DNA from: Bradyrhizobium sp. CCGB01
GTDB taxonomy: Bacteria > Pseudomonadota > Alphaproteobacteria > Rhizobiales > Xanthobacteraceae
Direction of reading: 5' to 3'
Length of the DNA: 64,000 nucleotides
NCBI RefSeq assembly: GCF_024199795.1
Contig: NZ_JANADK010000001.1
Location: forward strand, 1,364,001 to 1,428,000
Shown: one piece after another, positions 36,099 through 45,097 of the stretch
How positions within the stretch are numbered: position 1 is the first letter of the stretch
How the letters are laid out: each line of letters begins with the position of its first letter
Program-made: the position numbers and the translations under genes
The notes under the pieces: generated by a model
What the model was told of the DNA's origin: nothing
What the model saw: only the letters and a program-made list of their open reading frames with translations
Databases searched by the model: none

Positions 36099-37139
36099 AT
36101 GGCCTATCTCGAGCTCGATCGGGTCGCAAAACAGTTCGGCGCGCAGACTGTTGTCGACGACTTCAGTCTGTCGGTGGGCAAGGGGGAGTTCATCTCCTTC
36201 CTTGGCCCGTCCGGCTGCGGCAAGACCACGACGTTGCAGATGATCGCGGGCTTCCTCGATCCCTCGCGCGGCGCAATCCGCCTGGAGGGCAAGGACCTGA
36301 CCGCGATCCATCCGGCCAAGCGTGGCCTCGGCATCGTGTTCCAGAGCTACGCGCTGTTTCCGCACATGACCGCGGCGGAGAATGTCGCGTTCGGCCTCGA
36401 GATGCGCAATGTGCCGCGCAACGAACGGGCCGAGCGCGTTCGTGCTGCGCTCGCGATGGTCGGCCTCGCGGGGTACGAGGACCGCCATCCACGCCGGATG
36501 TCGGGCGGCCAGCAGCAGCGCGTGGCGCTGGCGCGTGCGCTAGTGATCAAGCCGAGCGTGCTGCTGCTCGACGAGCCGCTGTCCAATCTCGACGCGAAGC
36601 TGCGCGAGGAGATGCAGATCGAGCTGCGCCAGATCCAGCGCACCATCGGCACCACCACGATCCTGGTCACCCACGACCAGAACGAGGCGATGTCGCTGTC
36701 CGACCGCATCGTGGTGATGAGCCAGGGCCGCATCGAGCAGATCGGCACGCCGCAGGAGACGTATGAGAAGCCGGCCTCGGCCTTCGTCTCGCAGTTTTTG
36801 GGCAAGACCAATGACTTTGCCGCGACCATCGACCGGACCGCGACGCCAGCGCGGCTGACGGCGGGCTCCTGGAATGCGCCGGCGCCGGCTGGCCTCAGCG
36901 GCCCTGTCACCGTCAGCATTCGCCCCGAAAGAATCGGCTTTGGCGATACCGGCCTCAGCGCAAAGATTGTCACCCGCATCTTCCAGGGCAATCACTGGCT
37001 GTTCCAGTGCGACAGCGAATGCGGCCCCGCGATCGTGATTCGCCAGAATGACGGGCAGGCGCAGCCCGTCGAAGGCGAGACGGTCCGCCTCGCCTGGCGG
37101 CCCGAGGACATGAGCGTACGCGCGAGGGCTGGCGCATGA
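36099..37139 (+). CDS. ABC transporter ATP-binding protein (PotA type)
   Basis: The 346-residue ATPase has Walker A GPSGCGKTTTLQM, Q-loop VFQSYALFPHMTAAEN, signature [15 protein letters not shown], Walker B VLLLDEPLSNLDAKLR, H-loop LVTHDQNEAMSLSDRI and a C-terminal TOBE-like regulatory domain (PVTVSIRPERIGFG) found in the Pot/Fbp/Mal group. Its end overlaps the first permease gene by four bases. Confidence 0.95.
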   Translation: MAYLELDRVAKQFGAQTVVDDFSLSVGKGEFISFLGPSGCGKTTTLQMIAGFLDPSRGAIRLEGKDLTAIHPAKRGLGIVFQSYALFPHMTAAENVAFGLEMRNVPRNERAERVRAALAMVGLAGYEDRHPRRMSGGQQQRVALARALVIKPSVLLLDEPLSNLDAKLREEMQIELRQIQRTIGTTTILVTHDQNEAMSLSDRIVVMSQGRIEQIGTPQETYEKPASAFVSQFLGKTNDFAATIDRTATPARLTAGSWNAPAPAGLSGPVTVSIRPERIGFGDTGLSAKIVTRIFQGNHWLFQCDSECGPAIVIRQNDGQAQPVEGETVRLAWRPEDMSVRARAGA

Positions 37140-38011
37140 GCGCGGTTGCCGAGGAGCGCAGCGTGCGTGCGCCATGGGCGCTGACGGCGCCTGCCTTGAT
37201 GCTGTTCGTCGGCGTGCTGCTGATTCCGCTGGCGATGACCGTGATGCTGTCGTTCCACGACTGGGGCCAGTACAAGGGCATCGAGCCGGTCTTCATCCTG
37301 AAGAACTGGCACGAGATCGCGACCGATCCCTATTACGCCGAGATGTTCTGGCGCACGTTCCGCATCGCGATCCTGACCACGTTGCTCACCGCTGTGCTCG
37401 GTGCACCCGAGGCCTACATCCTCAACCGCATGAGCGGTCGCTGGAAGAGCTTCTTCCTGCTGATCATCCTCGGGCCGCTGCTGATCTCCGTGGTGGCGCG
37501 GACGCTCGGCTGGGCGCTGCTGTTCGGCGGCAACAACGGCCTCGTCAACAAGCTGCTGATGTCGCTCGGGGTGATCCGCTCCCCCATTCCCTTCATGTTC
37601 ACCGAGACCGGCATGGTCGTTGCGCTCGCCCATGTGATGATGCCGTTCATGGTGCTGTCGGTGTGGGCCGCGCTCCAGCGCCTCAACCCGCAGATCGAGA
37701 ATGCCGCGATGTCGCTCGGCGCCGGCCCCGTGACCATCATCCGCCGCATCATCATGCCGCAGATCATGCCGGGCGTGCTGTCGGGGGCCATCATCGTGTT
37801 CTCGCTCTCGGCCAGTGCCTTCGCGACGCCCGCGATCATCGGCGGCCGCCGGCTCAAGGTCGCCGCGACGCTTGCCTATGATGAATTCCTCAACACGCTG
37901 AACTGGCCGCTTGGTGCTGCGGTCGCAACGCTTCTGCTGGTCGCGCTGGTGCTGATCGTCGTCGGCAGCAACGCGCTGATCGAGCGCCGCTACGCGGAGG
38001 TGTTCCGATGA
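37136..38011 (+). CDS. ABC transporter permease (PotB type)
   Basis: A 291-residue inner-membrane protein with about six helices (LTAPALMLFVGVLLIPLAMT, FFLLIILGPLLISVVARTLG, GAIIVFSLSASAFATPAII). The EAA loop is NAAMSLGAGPVTIIRRIIMP. It begins within the ATPase gene stop (ATGA) and overlaps the second permease gene by four bases. With PotC-type 38008-38814 it forms the transmembrane heterodimer. Confidence 0.93.
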   Translation: MSAVAEERSVRAPWALTAPALMLFVGVLLIPLAMTVMLSFHDWGQYKGIEPVFILKNWHEIATDPYYAEMFWRTFRIAILTTLLTAVLGAPEAYILNRMSGRWKSFFLLIILGPLLISVVARTLGWALLFGGNNGLVNKLLMSLGVIRSPIPFMFTETGMVVALAHVMMPFMVLSVWAALQRLNPQIENAAMSLGAGPVTIIRRIIMPQIMPGVLSGAIIVFSLSASAFATPAIIGGRRLKVAATLAYDEFLNTLNWPLGAAVATLLLVALVLIVVGSNALIERRYAEVFR

Positions 38012-38814
38012 GCCGGAACGGCCCGCTCGCGCTGATCTTCCACACCATCTTCGTCATCGTCATGGTGGCGCCGATCCTGGTGGTCTGCCTCGTTGCTTTC
38101 ACGCCCGAGGGCTTCCTGTCGCTGCCGACCAATGGCTTTTCGCTGCGCTGGTTCAGGGCGATCGCCAACTATCCCGAGTTCATCCATGCGTTCTGGGTCA
38201 GCCTCGGGCTGGGTGCGCTCTCCTCCTTCGTGGCGCTGCTGTTCGCGGTGCCGGCGGCGCTGGCGATCGCGCGCTATCGTTTCCGCGGCCGCGATGCGCT
38301 GGCGGCACTGTTCCTGTCCCCGCTGATGATCCCGCATGTCGTGCTCGGCATCGCCTTCCTGCGTTTCTTCACCTCGGCCGGGCTGGGTGGCAGCTTTGCT
38401 GCGCTGATCATCGCGCATGTCATCATCGTGTTTCCGTTCGCGCTCCGGCTGACGCTGGCGGCCGCGACCGGCATGGACCTCTCGGTCGAGATGGCGGCGG
38501 TCTCGCTCGGCGCCAACGGCTGGACGCTGTTTCGCCGCGTGACGCTGCCGCTGATCCTGCCCGGCGTCATCAGCGGTTGGGCGCTGGCCTTCATCCAGTC
38601 CTTCGACGATCTCACCATGACCGTCTTCCTTGCGGCACCCGGCACCGAGACGTTGCCGGTGCGCATGTTCCTTTATATCCAGGACAACATCGATCCGCTG
38701 GTGACGTCGGTCTCGGCCTGCGTGATCGCGATCACCATGACCGCCCTCATTCTGCTCGACCGCTTCTACGGGCTCGACCGTGTGCTCGCCGGCAAGGGCG
38801 ATACGGGACGATAG
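38008..38814 (+). CDS. ABC transporter permease (PotC type)
   Basis: A 268-residue inner-membrane protein with six predicted helices (HTIFVIVMVAPILVVCLVAF, LGALSSFVALLFAVPAALAI). EAA loop: EMAAVSLGANGWTLFRRVTL. It is translationally coupled to the PotB-type gene. The next gene, an FAD oxidase, starts nine bases after its stop, so uptake and oxidation genes are one transcript. Confidence 0.93.
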   Translation: MSRNGPLALIFHTIFVIVMVAPILVVCLVAFTPEGFLSLPTNGFSLRWFRAIANYPEFIHAFWVSLGLGALSSFVALLFAVPAALAIARYRFRGRDALAALFLSPLMIPHVVLGIAFLRFFTSAGLGGSFAALIIAHVIIVFPFALRLTLAAATGMDLSVEMAAVSLGANGWTLFRRVTLPLILPGVISGWALAFIQSFDDLTMTVFLAAPGTETLPVRMFLYIQDNIDPLVTSVSACVIAITMTALILLDRFYGLDRVLAGKGDTGR

Positions 38815-38822
38815 GAGAACCT

Positions 38823-39959
38823 ATGTCAGGAGATTACGACGTCGCCGTCGTCGGCGGCGGGCTGCTCGGCTCCGCCATTGCATGGGGCCTCGGCCGCCTC
38901 GGCAAGAGCGTGGCGGTGCTCGATGAAGGCGACATCACCAAGCGCGCCTCGCGCGCGAACTTTGCGCTGGTCTGGGTGCAGAGCAAGGGGCTCGGCATGC
39001 CCGCTTATACGGTCTGGACCGTGCGGGCTTCCGAAGCCTGGGGCCGGCTCGCCTCGGAGCTGAAGCAGCAGACCGGGCTCGACGTCTCGCTCCAGCAGAA
39101 TGGCGGCTTCCATCTGACGCTCGGCGAGGACGAATTCGGCCAGCGCACTGATCTCGTCAAGCGCATGCACAATCAGACTGGTGCTGCCGACTACAAGATG
39201 GAGATGCTTTCCGCCTCCGAGGTCAAGAAGTCGCTGCCGTTGATCGGCCCGGAGGTCTCCGGCGGCAGCTATTGTCCGCTCGACGGCCACGTCAATTCGC
39301 TGCGGACGTTCCGCGCCTTCCACACCGGCTTCAAGGCGTTCGGCATCGACTATTTCCCGGAGCGCCCGGTCTCGGCCATCAGCAAGAGCGGCGGCGAATT
39401 CCGCCTGACGACGCCGAAGGGCGAGCTGCGCGCCGCCAAGATCGTGCTGGCCGCCGGCAACGCCAACCAGACGCTGGCGCCGATGGTCGGCCTCTACGCC
39501 CCGATGGGCCCGACCCGGGGCCAGATCGTGGTGACCGAGCGCACCATGCCGTTCCTGCCGCATCCGCTGACCACGATCCGCCAGACCGACGAGGGCACGG
39601 TGATGATCGGCGACAGCAAGGAGGACGAGCTCGACGATCGCGCTCTGAAGCATTCGATCAGCGCCGTGATGACCGATCGCGCCCAGCGCATGTTCCCGCA
39701 TCTGTCGCGGCTCAACGTGGTCAGGAGCTGGGCCGGCATCCGGGTCATGCCGCAGGACGGCTTTCCGATCTACGACCAGTCGGCGACGCATCCCGGCGCT
39801 TTCGTCGCCTGCTGCCATTCCGGCGTGACGCTGGCCTCGAACCACGCCTTCGAGATCGCGCGCATGGTCGCGCAGGGCGCACTCGAGCCGGAACTGGTCG
39901 GCGCGTTCTCGGCCAGCCGTTTCGGCGGCGCGGGCGCCGCGAACAACAGCGGCTACTAG
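38823..39959 (+). CDS. FAD-dependent oxidase beta subunit, DadA/OoxB-like (copy 1)
   Basis: The 378-residue DAO-fold flavoprotein starts with the dinucleotide-binding motif VAVVGGGLLGSAIAWGLGRL. Later motifs are QNGGFHLTL, YCPLDGHVNSLRTFRAF and VRSWAGIRVMPQDGFPIYD, where substrate-side residues lie in this fold. Family knowledge: in opine oxidases and D-hydroxyproline dehydrogenases this type of subunit oxidises the C-N bond, and electrons pass to partner subunits with [2Fe-2S] and a second FAD. Both partners follow immediately (39987-40283 and 40280-41698). A second, divergent beta-type subunit lies at 41695-42816. Confidence 0.9.
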   Translation: MSGDYDVAVVGGGLLGSAIAWGLGRLGKSVAVLDEGDITKRASRANFALVWVQSKGLGMPAYTVWTVRASEAWGRLASELKQQTGLDVSLQQNGGFHLTLGEDEFGQRTDLVKRMHNQTGAADYKMEMLSASEVKKSLPLIGPEVSGGSYCPLDGHVNSLRTFRAFHTGFKAFGIDYFPERPVSAISKSGGEFRLTTPKGELRAAKIVLAAGNANQTLAPMVGLYAPMGPTRGQIVVTERTMPFLPHPLTTIRQTDEGTVMIGDSKEDELDDRALKHSISAVMTDRAQRMFPHLSRLNVVRSWAGIRVMPQDGFPIYDQSATHPGAFVACCHSGVTLASNHAFEIARMVAQGALEPELVGAFSASRFGGAGAANNSGY

Positions 39960-39986
39960 AGATATCAAGGAGCCAAGAGGCATCCC

Positions 39987-40283
39987 ATGTTTACACGATC
40001 CGAACAGGACAAGCGACCGCAGGTCCAGATCTTCGTTGACGGCGTCGCCGTCGCGGCGCGCCAGGGCGACACCGTCTCCGCCGCGCTATTGGCATCCGGT
40101 CGGGACGCGCGGCGTTCCACCGCGGTGAGCGGCGCGCCGCGTCTGCCCTATTGCATGATGGGCGTGTGCTTCGATTGCCTCGTGACCATCGACGGCGTCG
40201 GCAACCGCCAGGGCTGTCTCGTGCCCGTCGCCGAGGGCATGCAGGTCGAGATCCAGAAAGGCAAGCGGGAGATCGGAAGATGA
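39987..40283 (+). CDS. [2Fe-2S] small subunit (HcnA/gamma type)
   Basis: A 98-residue ferredoxin-like protein. Four cysteines, Cys56, Cys61, Cys64 and Cys77 (LPYCMMGVCFDCLVTID ... RQGCLVPVAEG), fit the HcnA/OoxC-like plant-type cluster. Such small subunits bridge the two flavin subunits in hydrogen-cyanide synthase, opine oxidases and D-hydroxyproline dehydrogenases. It overlaps the alpha subunit gene by four bases. Confidence 0.9.
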   Translation: MFTRSEQDKRPQVQIFVDGVAVAARQGDTVSAALLASGRDARRSTAVSGAPRLPYCMMGVCFDCLVTIDGVGNRQGCLVPVAEGMQVEIQKGKREIGR

Positions 40284-41698
40284 CTGTGGCTCCCAAGCGC
40301 GAAACCTATGACGTCGTGGTAATCGGTGCCGGGCCCGCCGGCCTCGCCGCCGCTGCGACATCCGCCGAAGCCGGCCTGTCGACGCTGCTGCTCGACGAGA
40401 ACATTGGCCCCGGCGGCCAGGTCTTTCGCGCCATCTCGTCGACGCCGGTCACCGAGCGCAATCAGCTCGGCGCCGATTATTGGGTCGGTGCCGATCTCGT
40501 GCAGTCGCTGCGCGCGAGCAGCGCCGAGGTCATTCATCGCGCGACGGTCTGGAGCCTCGATCGCAACCTCGAGATCGCCGTCTCGATCGGCGGCGCCTCC
40601 GCCTTCGTCAAGGCCCAGCGCGTGATCCTGGCGACCGGTGCGCTGGAGCGGCCGTTCCCGATTCCCGGTTGGACATTGCCGGGCGTGATGACCGCGGGTG
40701 CGGCGCAGACCATGCTGAAATCGTCGGCGCTGGTGCCCGACGGACGCACGGTGATCGCGGGGCAGGGGCCCTTGCTCTGGCTGCTCGCCGCGCAAATCCT
40801 GCGCCTGGGCGGCCGCATTGACCGTATCCTCGACACCACCGAGCGCGGCAATTATTTCGCCGCCTTGCCTCACGCCTTCGCCTTCCTGACCTCGCCCTAT
40901 TTCGCCAAGGGCCTGTCGATGATGCGCGAGGTGAAGGCGAAGGTGCAGGTCGTGTCAGGCGTCACCGAGCTTGCCGCATCCGGCGACGGCCAGCTCGCGA
41001 GCGTGAGCTATGTCGCCGACGGCAAGCGCGAGACCGTTCCTGCGGATCTGCTGCTGCTGCATCAGGGCGTCGTGCCCAATGTCAATCTGGCGATGGCAGC
41101 GGGAATCGAGCATCGCTGGGACGATCTGCAGCTGTGCTGGTCGCCCGTGCTCGACGCGAGCGGCAATTCATCGGTCGCCGGCATTGCGATCGCCGGTGAT
41201 GGCGCCGGCATCGGTGGTGCGAATGCAGCCGTGGTGCGTGGCCGCATCGCGGCGCGCGTGGCGGTCGAGGCGCTGGCGCCTGCGGCTGCTGCGAAGCTTG
41301 TGCCGATGGCAACGCTCCGTTCCGATCTTGCCAAGGCCGAACGCGGCCGCGTCTTCCTCGACACGCTGTTCCGCCCGTCGCCGCAGTTCCGCATTCCCTC
41401 GGGCGACACCATCGTCTGCCGCTGCGAGGAGGTGACTGCAAAGGACGTTCTCGACTCCGTCGCGATCGGTGCGACCGGGCCGAACCAGCTCAAGGCCTAT
41501 CGCCGCACCGGTATGGGGCCGTGCCAGGGCCGGCTCTGCGGCCTCACCGTCACCGAGCTGATGGCGCAGGCGCGCGGCAAGACCCCGCAGGAGATCGGCT
41601 ATTACCGGCTGCGCGCGCCGGTCAAGCCGATCACGCTCGCCGAGCTCGCCGCCGTGCCGAAGAGCGAAGACGACATCAAGGCGGTGGTGCGCGGATGA
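40280..41698 (+). CDS. FAD/NAD(P)-binding oxidase alpha subunit with BFD-like [2Fe-2S] C-terminus (OoxA/HcnB-like)
   Basis: The 472-residue product begins with the Rossmann motif VVVIGAGPAGLAAAATSAEA, has a second nucleotide-fold region (GRTVIAGQGPLLWLLAAQIL) and a C-terminal BFD-like domain with Cys380, Cys382, Cys415 and Cys420 (VCRCEEVTAKD ... GMGPCQGRLCG). This is the alpha-subunit layout of opine oxidases and of the heterotrimeric D-hydroxyproline dehydrogenases. It overlaps its neighbours on both sides by four bases, so alpha, gamma and the second beta subunit are translated in step. Confidence 0.92.
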   Translation: MTVAPKRETYDVVVIGAGPAGLAAAATSAEAGLSTLLLDENIGPGGQVFRAISSTPVTERNQLGADYWVGADLVQSLRASSAEVIHRATVWSLDRNLEIAVSIGGASAFVKAQRVILATGALERPFPIPGWTLPGVMTAGAAQTMLKSSALVPDGRTVIAGQGPLLWLLAAQILRLGGRIDRILDTTERGNYFAALPHAFAFLTSPYFAKGLSMMREVKAKVQVVSGVTELAASGDGQLASVSYVADGKRETVPADLLLLHQGVVPNVNLAMAAGIEHRWDDLQLCWSPVLDASGNSSVAGIAIAGDGAGIGGANAAVVRGRIAARVAVEALAPAAAAKLVPMATLRSDLAKAERGRVFLDTLFRPSPQFRIPSGDTIVCRCEEVTAKDVLDSVAIGATGPNQLKAYRRTGMGPCQGRLCGLTVTELMAQARGKTPQEIGYYRLRAPVKPITLAELAAVPKSEDDIKAVVRG

Positions 41699-42816
41699 CC
41701 AGGAACGTGGATGCGATCGTCGTCGGCGGCGGCATCCACGGATGCTCGACCGCGCTGCATCTGTGCCTCGCCGGCCTGAAGCCGGTGCTGATCGAGAAGG
41801 ACTATGCCGGCCGCCACGCCTCCGGCGTCAATGCCGGCGGCGTCCGCCAGCTTGCGCGGCACATCCCCGAAATCCCGCTTTCGATCCGCTCGATGGGGAT
41901 CTGGGAGAAGATTTCGGAGCTCTTGGACGACGATTGCAGCTTTGAGAGTTACGGCCAGGTTCTCGTCGCGGAGAACGAGGAGGAGCTCGCGGTCTGCCGC
42001 GCGCGCGTCGCGGAGCTCAACGCGCTCGGCTTCACCCATGAAGAGCTGATCGATGCGACTGAACTACGGCGCCTCGTGCCGGCGGTGGCTGAAACCTGCC
42101 CCGGCGGGGTCGTCTCGCGTCGTGATGGCGCGGCCAATCCGGCGCAGACCACGACGGCGTTCCGGCGCAAGGCCGCGCAGTTAGGTGCCACCGTGCGCGA
42201 GGGCGTGGCGGCCAGCAACATCCGGCACAGCGACGGCCTCTGGCATGTCGATGTCGGCACCGAAACCTTTGCCGCGCCGGTGCTCGTCAATGCCGCCGGC
42301 GCCTGGGCCGGCAACATCGCCGCCGCGCTCGGCGAGCCGGTGCCGGTCGAGACCGTCGCGCCGATGCTGATGATCACCTCGCGCGTGCCGCACTTCATCG
42401 ATCCCGTGGTGATCCTGCGTGGACGCAAGCTCTCGTTCAAGCAATTCAAGAACGGCACCGTGCTGATCGGCGGCGGCCATCTGGCAACGCCCTATCAGGA
42501 CCGCAACGAGACCGTGCTGGACTGGAAGAGCCTCGCGATCAGCGCGCGCACCGTGTTCGAGCTGTTCCCGGTGATGCGCAGCGCCACCATCGTCCGCGCC
42601 TGGGCCGGCATCGAGGCGAAGATGAAGGACGATATTCCCGTGTTCGGGCCGAGCAGCCGCCACAAGGGGCTCTATCACCAGTTCGGTTTCTCGCTGCACG
42701 GCTTTCAGCTCGGGCCCGGCGCCGGCGCCGTGATGGCGGAGCTGATCGTCAACGGCGGCACCCAGACCCGCGTCGGCGGTCTCGGCATCGACCGTTTCCA
42801 TCCTTCCACGCTCTAA
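41695..42816 (+). CDS. FAD-dependent oxidase beta subunit, sarcosine-oxidase/HcnC-like (copy 2)
   Basis: The 373-residue DAO-fold flavoprotein has AIVVGGGIHGCSTALHLCLA at the N-terminus, HASGVNAGGVRQLARHIPEI in the FAD region, and IVRAWAGIEAKMKDDIPVFG then FSLHGFQLGPGAGAVMAELI near the C-terminus. It is clearly diverged from the first beta subunit (38823-39959) although both belong to the same fold. It could pair with the same alpha and gamma subunits to make an enzyme of different specificity, or act alone like sarcosine oxidase beta. It is translationally coupled to the alpha gene. Confidence 0.9.
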   Translation: MTRNVDAIVVGGGIHGCSTALHLCLAGLKPVLIEKDYAGRHASGVNAGGVRQLARHIPEIPLSIRSMGIWEKISELLDDDCSFESYGQVLVAENEEELAVCRARVAELNALGFTHEELIDATELRRLVPAVAETCPGGVVSRRDGAANPAQTTTAFRRKAAQLGATVREGVAASNIRHSDGLWHVDVGTETFAAPVLVNAAGAWAGNIAAALGEPVPVETVAPMLMITSRVPHFIDPVVILRGRKLSFKQFKNGTVLIGGGHLATPYQDRNETVLDWKSLAISARTVFELFPVMRSATIVRAWAGIEAKMKDDIPVFGPSSRHKGLYHQFGFSLHGFQLGPGAGAVMAELIVNGGTQTRVGGLGIDRFHPSTL

Positions 42817-42828
42817 GAAGAGGACATC

Positions 42829-43176
42829 ATGAGCATCACCCGCAGCATCCGCACGCCCATCATGCACCGTGCCGTCGAGGCCAACGGCTTCGTCTTCATC
42901 GGCGGCACCATCGCCGACGACACCTCGGTCTCGATGGGCGATCAGACCCGCAACATCCTCGGCAAGATCGCCGGCTATCTGAAGGAAGCCGGCACCGACA
43001 AGTCGCGCGTCGTCAGCACCTCGATCTTCGTCACCGATCTCTCCAAGAAGAAGGAGATGGACGCGGCCTGGACCGAGTTCTTCGGCGACAATCTGCCGAC
43101 CCGCGCCACCGTCGGCGTCGCCGATCTCGGCGGCGGCGCGCTGATCGAGGTGGTGGTGACCGCGCTCAAGGGTTGA
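42829..43176 (+). CDS. RidA-family enamine/imine deaminase
   Basis: RidA proteins hydrolyse reactive 2-aminoacrylate and other enamine/imine products to keto acids. The 115-residue product fits the family's size, with FVFIGGTIADDTSVSMGDQT, ILGKIAGYLKEAGTDKSRVV and LPTRATVGVADLGGGALIEV; the Arg in TRATVG is the conserved active-site Arg. Placed last in the operon after two FAD amine oxidases that would generate imines, its role as the clean-up step is well supported by context. A strong intrinsic terminator follows within 20 bp. Confidence 0.92.
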   Translation: MSITRSIRTPIMHRAVEANGFVFIGGTIADDTSVSMGDQTRNILGKIAGYLKEAGTDKSRVVSTSIFVTDLSKKKEMDAAWTEFFGDNLPTRATVGVADLGGGALIEVVVTALKG

Positions 43177-43193
43177 TCGCGATAGGTCGATGC

Positions 43194-43225
43194 GACGTCA
43201 GCGCTCCGTGCGCTGGCGTCCTTTT
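43194..43225 (+). terminator. Intrinsic terminator of the block-2 operon
   Basis: Stem GACGTCAGCGC (43194-43204) pairs with GCGCTGGCGTC (43210-43220), 11 bp with one G-U, 5-base loop, followed by CTTTT. It lies 18 bp after the RidA stop codon. Confidence 0.8.
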
Positions 43226-43347
43226 CGCGCTACGACTTGATCTCGCTCCTCGATGGGACTAGTTAGAGGGTCTCTCAACCAGGATATTCGTAGCCATGGA
43301 TTCTACCCCGACCGCAAAGCCGACCTGCCTTGCTCACGGGGAATTCC

Positions 43348-44943
43348 ATGCCTGCTTCAATCATCCTGTCGAACCTGTCGCTGTCCACGCCTGACAGCCG
43401 GCCTCTTCTTTCCAACGTCGATCTGACATTCTCAGCCGAACGGACCGGTCTCGTCGGCCGTAACGGCGTCGGGAAAACGACGCTGCTTGCGTCGATATCG
43501 GGGGAGCACGTTCCCCAGTCCGGACGCATTCTCATCAACGGCACCGTCGGCCTGTTGCGTCAGGACGTGCAAGTCCTTGCAGGCGCGACTGTGGCCGATC
43601 TGTTCGGCGTGCGGCAGGCGCTGGAGCTGATGCGCCGTGCCGAACGCGGCGATGCTTCAGTCGATGATATCGCCGCGATTGACTGGACGCTTGAAGCGCG
43701 GCTGGAGGCCGCTCTGGCGCGCCTCGGGTTCGATCCGTCTCCCGATACGGAGCTGTCCTGCCTGTCCGGCGGCCAGATCACGCGGGTTCGGCTCGCCGCG
43801 CTGGCCTTCGCCGAGCCCGACTTCCTGTTGCTGGACGAGCCCACCAACAATCTCGATCGCGACGGGCGCAAAACCGTGATCGATTTCCTCGCGTCCTGGC
43901 GCGACGGCGCGATTGTCGTCAGCCACGATCGCGGCCTGCTCGAAACCATGGACGTGATCGTCGAGCTGACGTCACTCGGGGCAACACGATACGGCGGCAA
44001 CTGGAGCAGTTTTCGCGCGCAGAAGGCCATTGAGCTTGCGGCTGTGAGGCACGACCTCGCGCATGCCGAGAAGCGCCTGTCCGAGATCGACGGGAAGGCG
44101 CAGGAGGCTGCCGAGAAGAAGGCGCGAAAGGATAGCGGCGGAAGAAAGAAACGCGCCAAGGGCGACATGCCGCGCATCCTCGCCGGCGCGCGCAAGGATC
44201 GCAGCGAAGACACCGGCGGCAAGAGCGCGCAAATCGCCGAGCGACGCCGTGCGGACGCGCTCGAGGCCGTCGATACGGCGCGCGGGCGCATCGAGATTCT
44301 TCAGCCGCTGTCGGTCAAACTGCCCCCGACCAATCTGCCGGCGGGCAGGGAGGTGCTTTGGCTCGACGGGGTCAGCGCCGGCTATCGGCCGGAGCAGCCG
44401 GTCCTGCGCGAACTGTCGCTCACGATCGTCGGGCCGGAACGCGTCGCGCTGGTCGGGCCGAACGGCTCCGGCAAGACGACGCTACTCAAGCTCGTGACAG
44501 GCGAGATCCGCCCTGTCTCGGGCACCGTGCGGGTCAGGCCGGATTTCGCGTCGTTCGACCAGAAGGTCAGCCTGCTCGATCCAGCGGTCTCCATCCTGGA
44601 CAATTTTGCGCGGCTCAATCCGAAGGCGGGTGCGAACGAGTGCCACGCCGCCCTGGCCCGGTTCATGTTCCGCGCCGATGCCGCCTCGCAGATCGTGGGG
44701 AGCCTGAGCGGCGGACAGCTGTTTCGTGCGGGCCTCGCCTGCGTTCTGGGCGGGCCTGTGCCGCCGTCCCTGCTGATGCTGGACGAGCCGACCAATCATC
44801 TCGACATCGACTCCATCGAAGCGGTCGAGGCAGGATTGAGAGCCTATGACGGCGCGCTGCTCGTGGTCAGTCACGACGAGGCGTTCCTGCAGGCGATCGA
44901 TATCACGCGCAGGGTCGAGCTGGTCGCCAACCCGGCTCCTTAA
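43348..44943 (+). CDS. ABC-F family ATPase
   Basis: Soluble protein of 531 residues with two ABC domains and no membrane segment. Domain 1: Walker A GRNGVGKTT (37-45), signature CLSGGQITRVRLA, Walker B FLLLDEPTNNLD. Domain 2: Walker A GPNGSGKTT (from ~370), signature SLSGGQLFRAGLA, Walker B LLMLDEPTNHLD. A long charged linker (~230-310, Lys/Glu/Arg-rich with KKARKDSGGRKKRAK) joins them. ABC-F proteins act on ribosomes (translation factors or antibiotic protection). ATG 43348 is chosen over TTG 43330 because GGGGA precedes it. It stands alone, with no resistance gene nearby. Confidence 0.92.
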   Translation: MPASIILSNLSLSTPDSRPLLSNVDLTFSAERTGLVGRNGVGKTTLLASISGEHVPQSGRILINGTVGLLRQDVQVLAGATVADLFGVRQALELMRRAERGDASVDDIAAIDWTLEARLEAALARLGFDPSPDTELSCLSGGQITRVRLAALAFAEPDFLLLDEPTNNLDRDGRKTVIDFLASWRDGAIVVSHDRGLLETMDVIVELTSLGATRYGGNWSSFRAQKAIELAAVRHDLAHAEKRLSEIDGKAQEAAEKKARKDSGGRKKRAKGDMPRILAGARKDRSEDTGGKSAQIAERRRADALEAVDTARGRIEILQPLSVKLPPTNLPAGREVLWLDGVSAGYRPEQPVLRELSLTIVGPERVALVGPNGSGKTTLLKLVTGEIRPVSGTVRVRPDFASFDQKVSLLDPAVSILDNFARLNPKAGANECHAALARFMFRADAASQIVGSLSGGQLFRAGLACVLGGPVPPSLLMLDEPTNHLDIDSIEAVEAGLRAYDGALLVVSHDEAFLQAIDITRRVELVANPAP

Positions 44944-44959
44944 GGCTCATTGTTCGACA

Positions 44960-44995
44960 ATAAAAGCCCGACGCCCTGCCCCCAGCGCGTCGGGC
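44960..44995 (-). terminator. Intrinsic terminator, read on the minus strand (dctA side)
   Basis: Arms GCCCGACGC (44966-44974) and GCGTCGGGC (44987-44995), a perfect 9-bp stem with a 12-base loop. On the minus strand it is followed by TTTTAT (44960-44965), so it would end dctA transcription about 100 bp past its stop. On the plus strand it follows the ABC-F gene without a T-run, so it may also slow that transcript. Confidence 0.75.
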
Positions 44996-45097
44996 GAAAA
45001 GATCGACTATCAATCGGTGATCCCAACGTCATTGTTGTGACGCGTATCTCACCGGTTTTCCACTCCGGGAAACTACCGCGTCGGAGCGGGCGTGGTG

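Noticed and set aside
43348..44943. Antibiotic-resistance role for the ABC-F gene
   Set aside because: The two-domain ABC-F layout is clear, but nothing in the linker or neighbourhood points to ribosome protection against a drug, so no resistance call is made.
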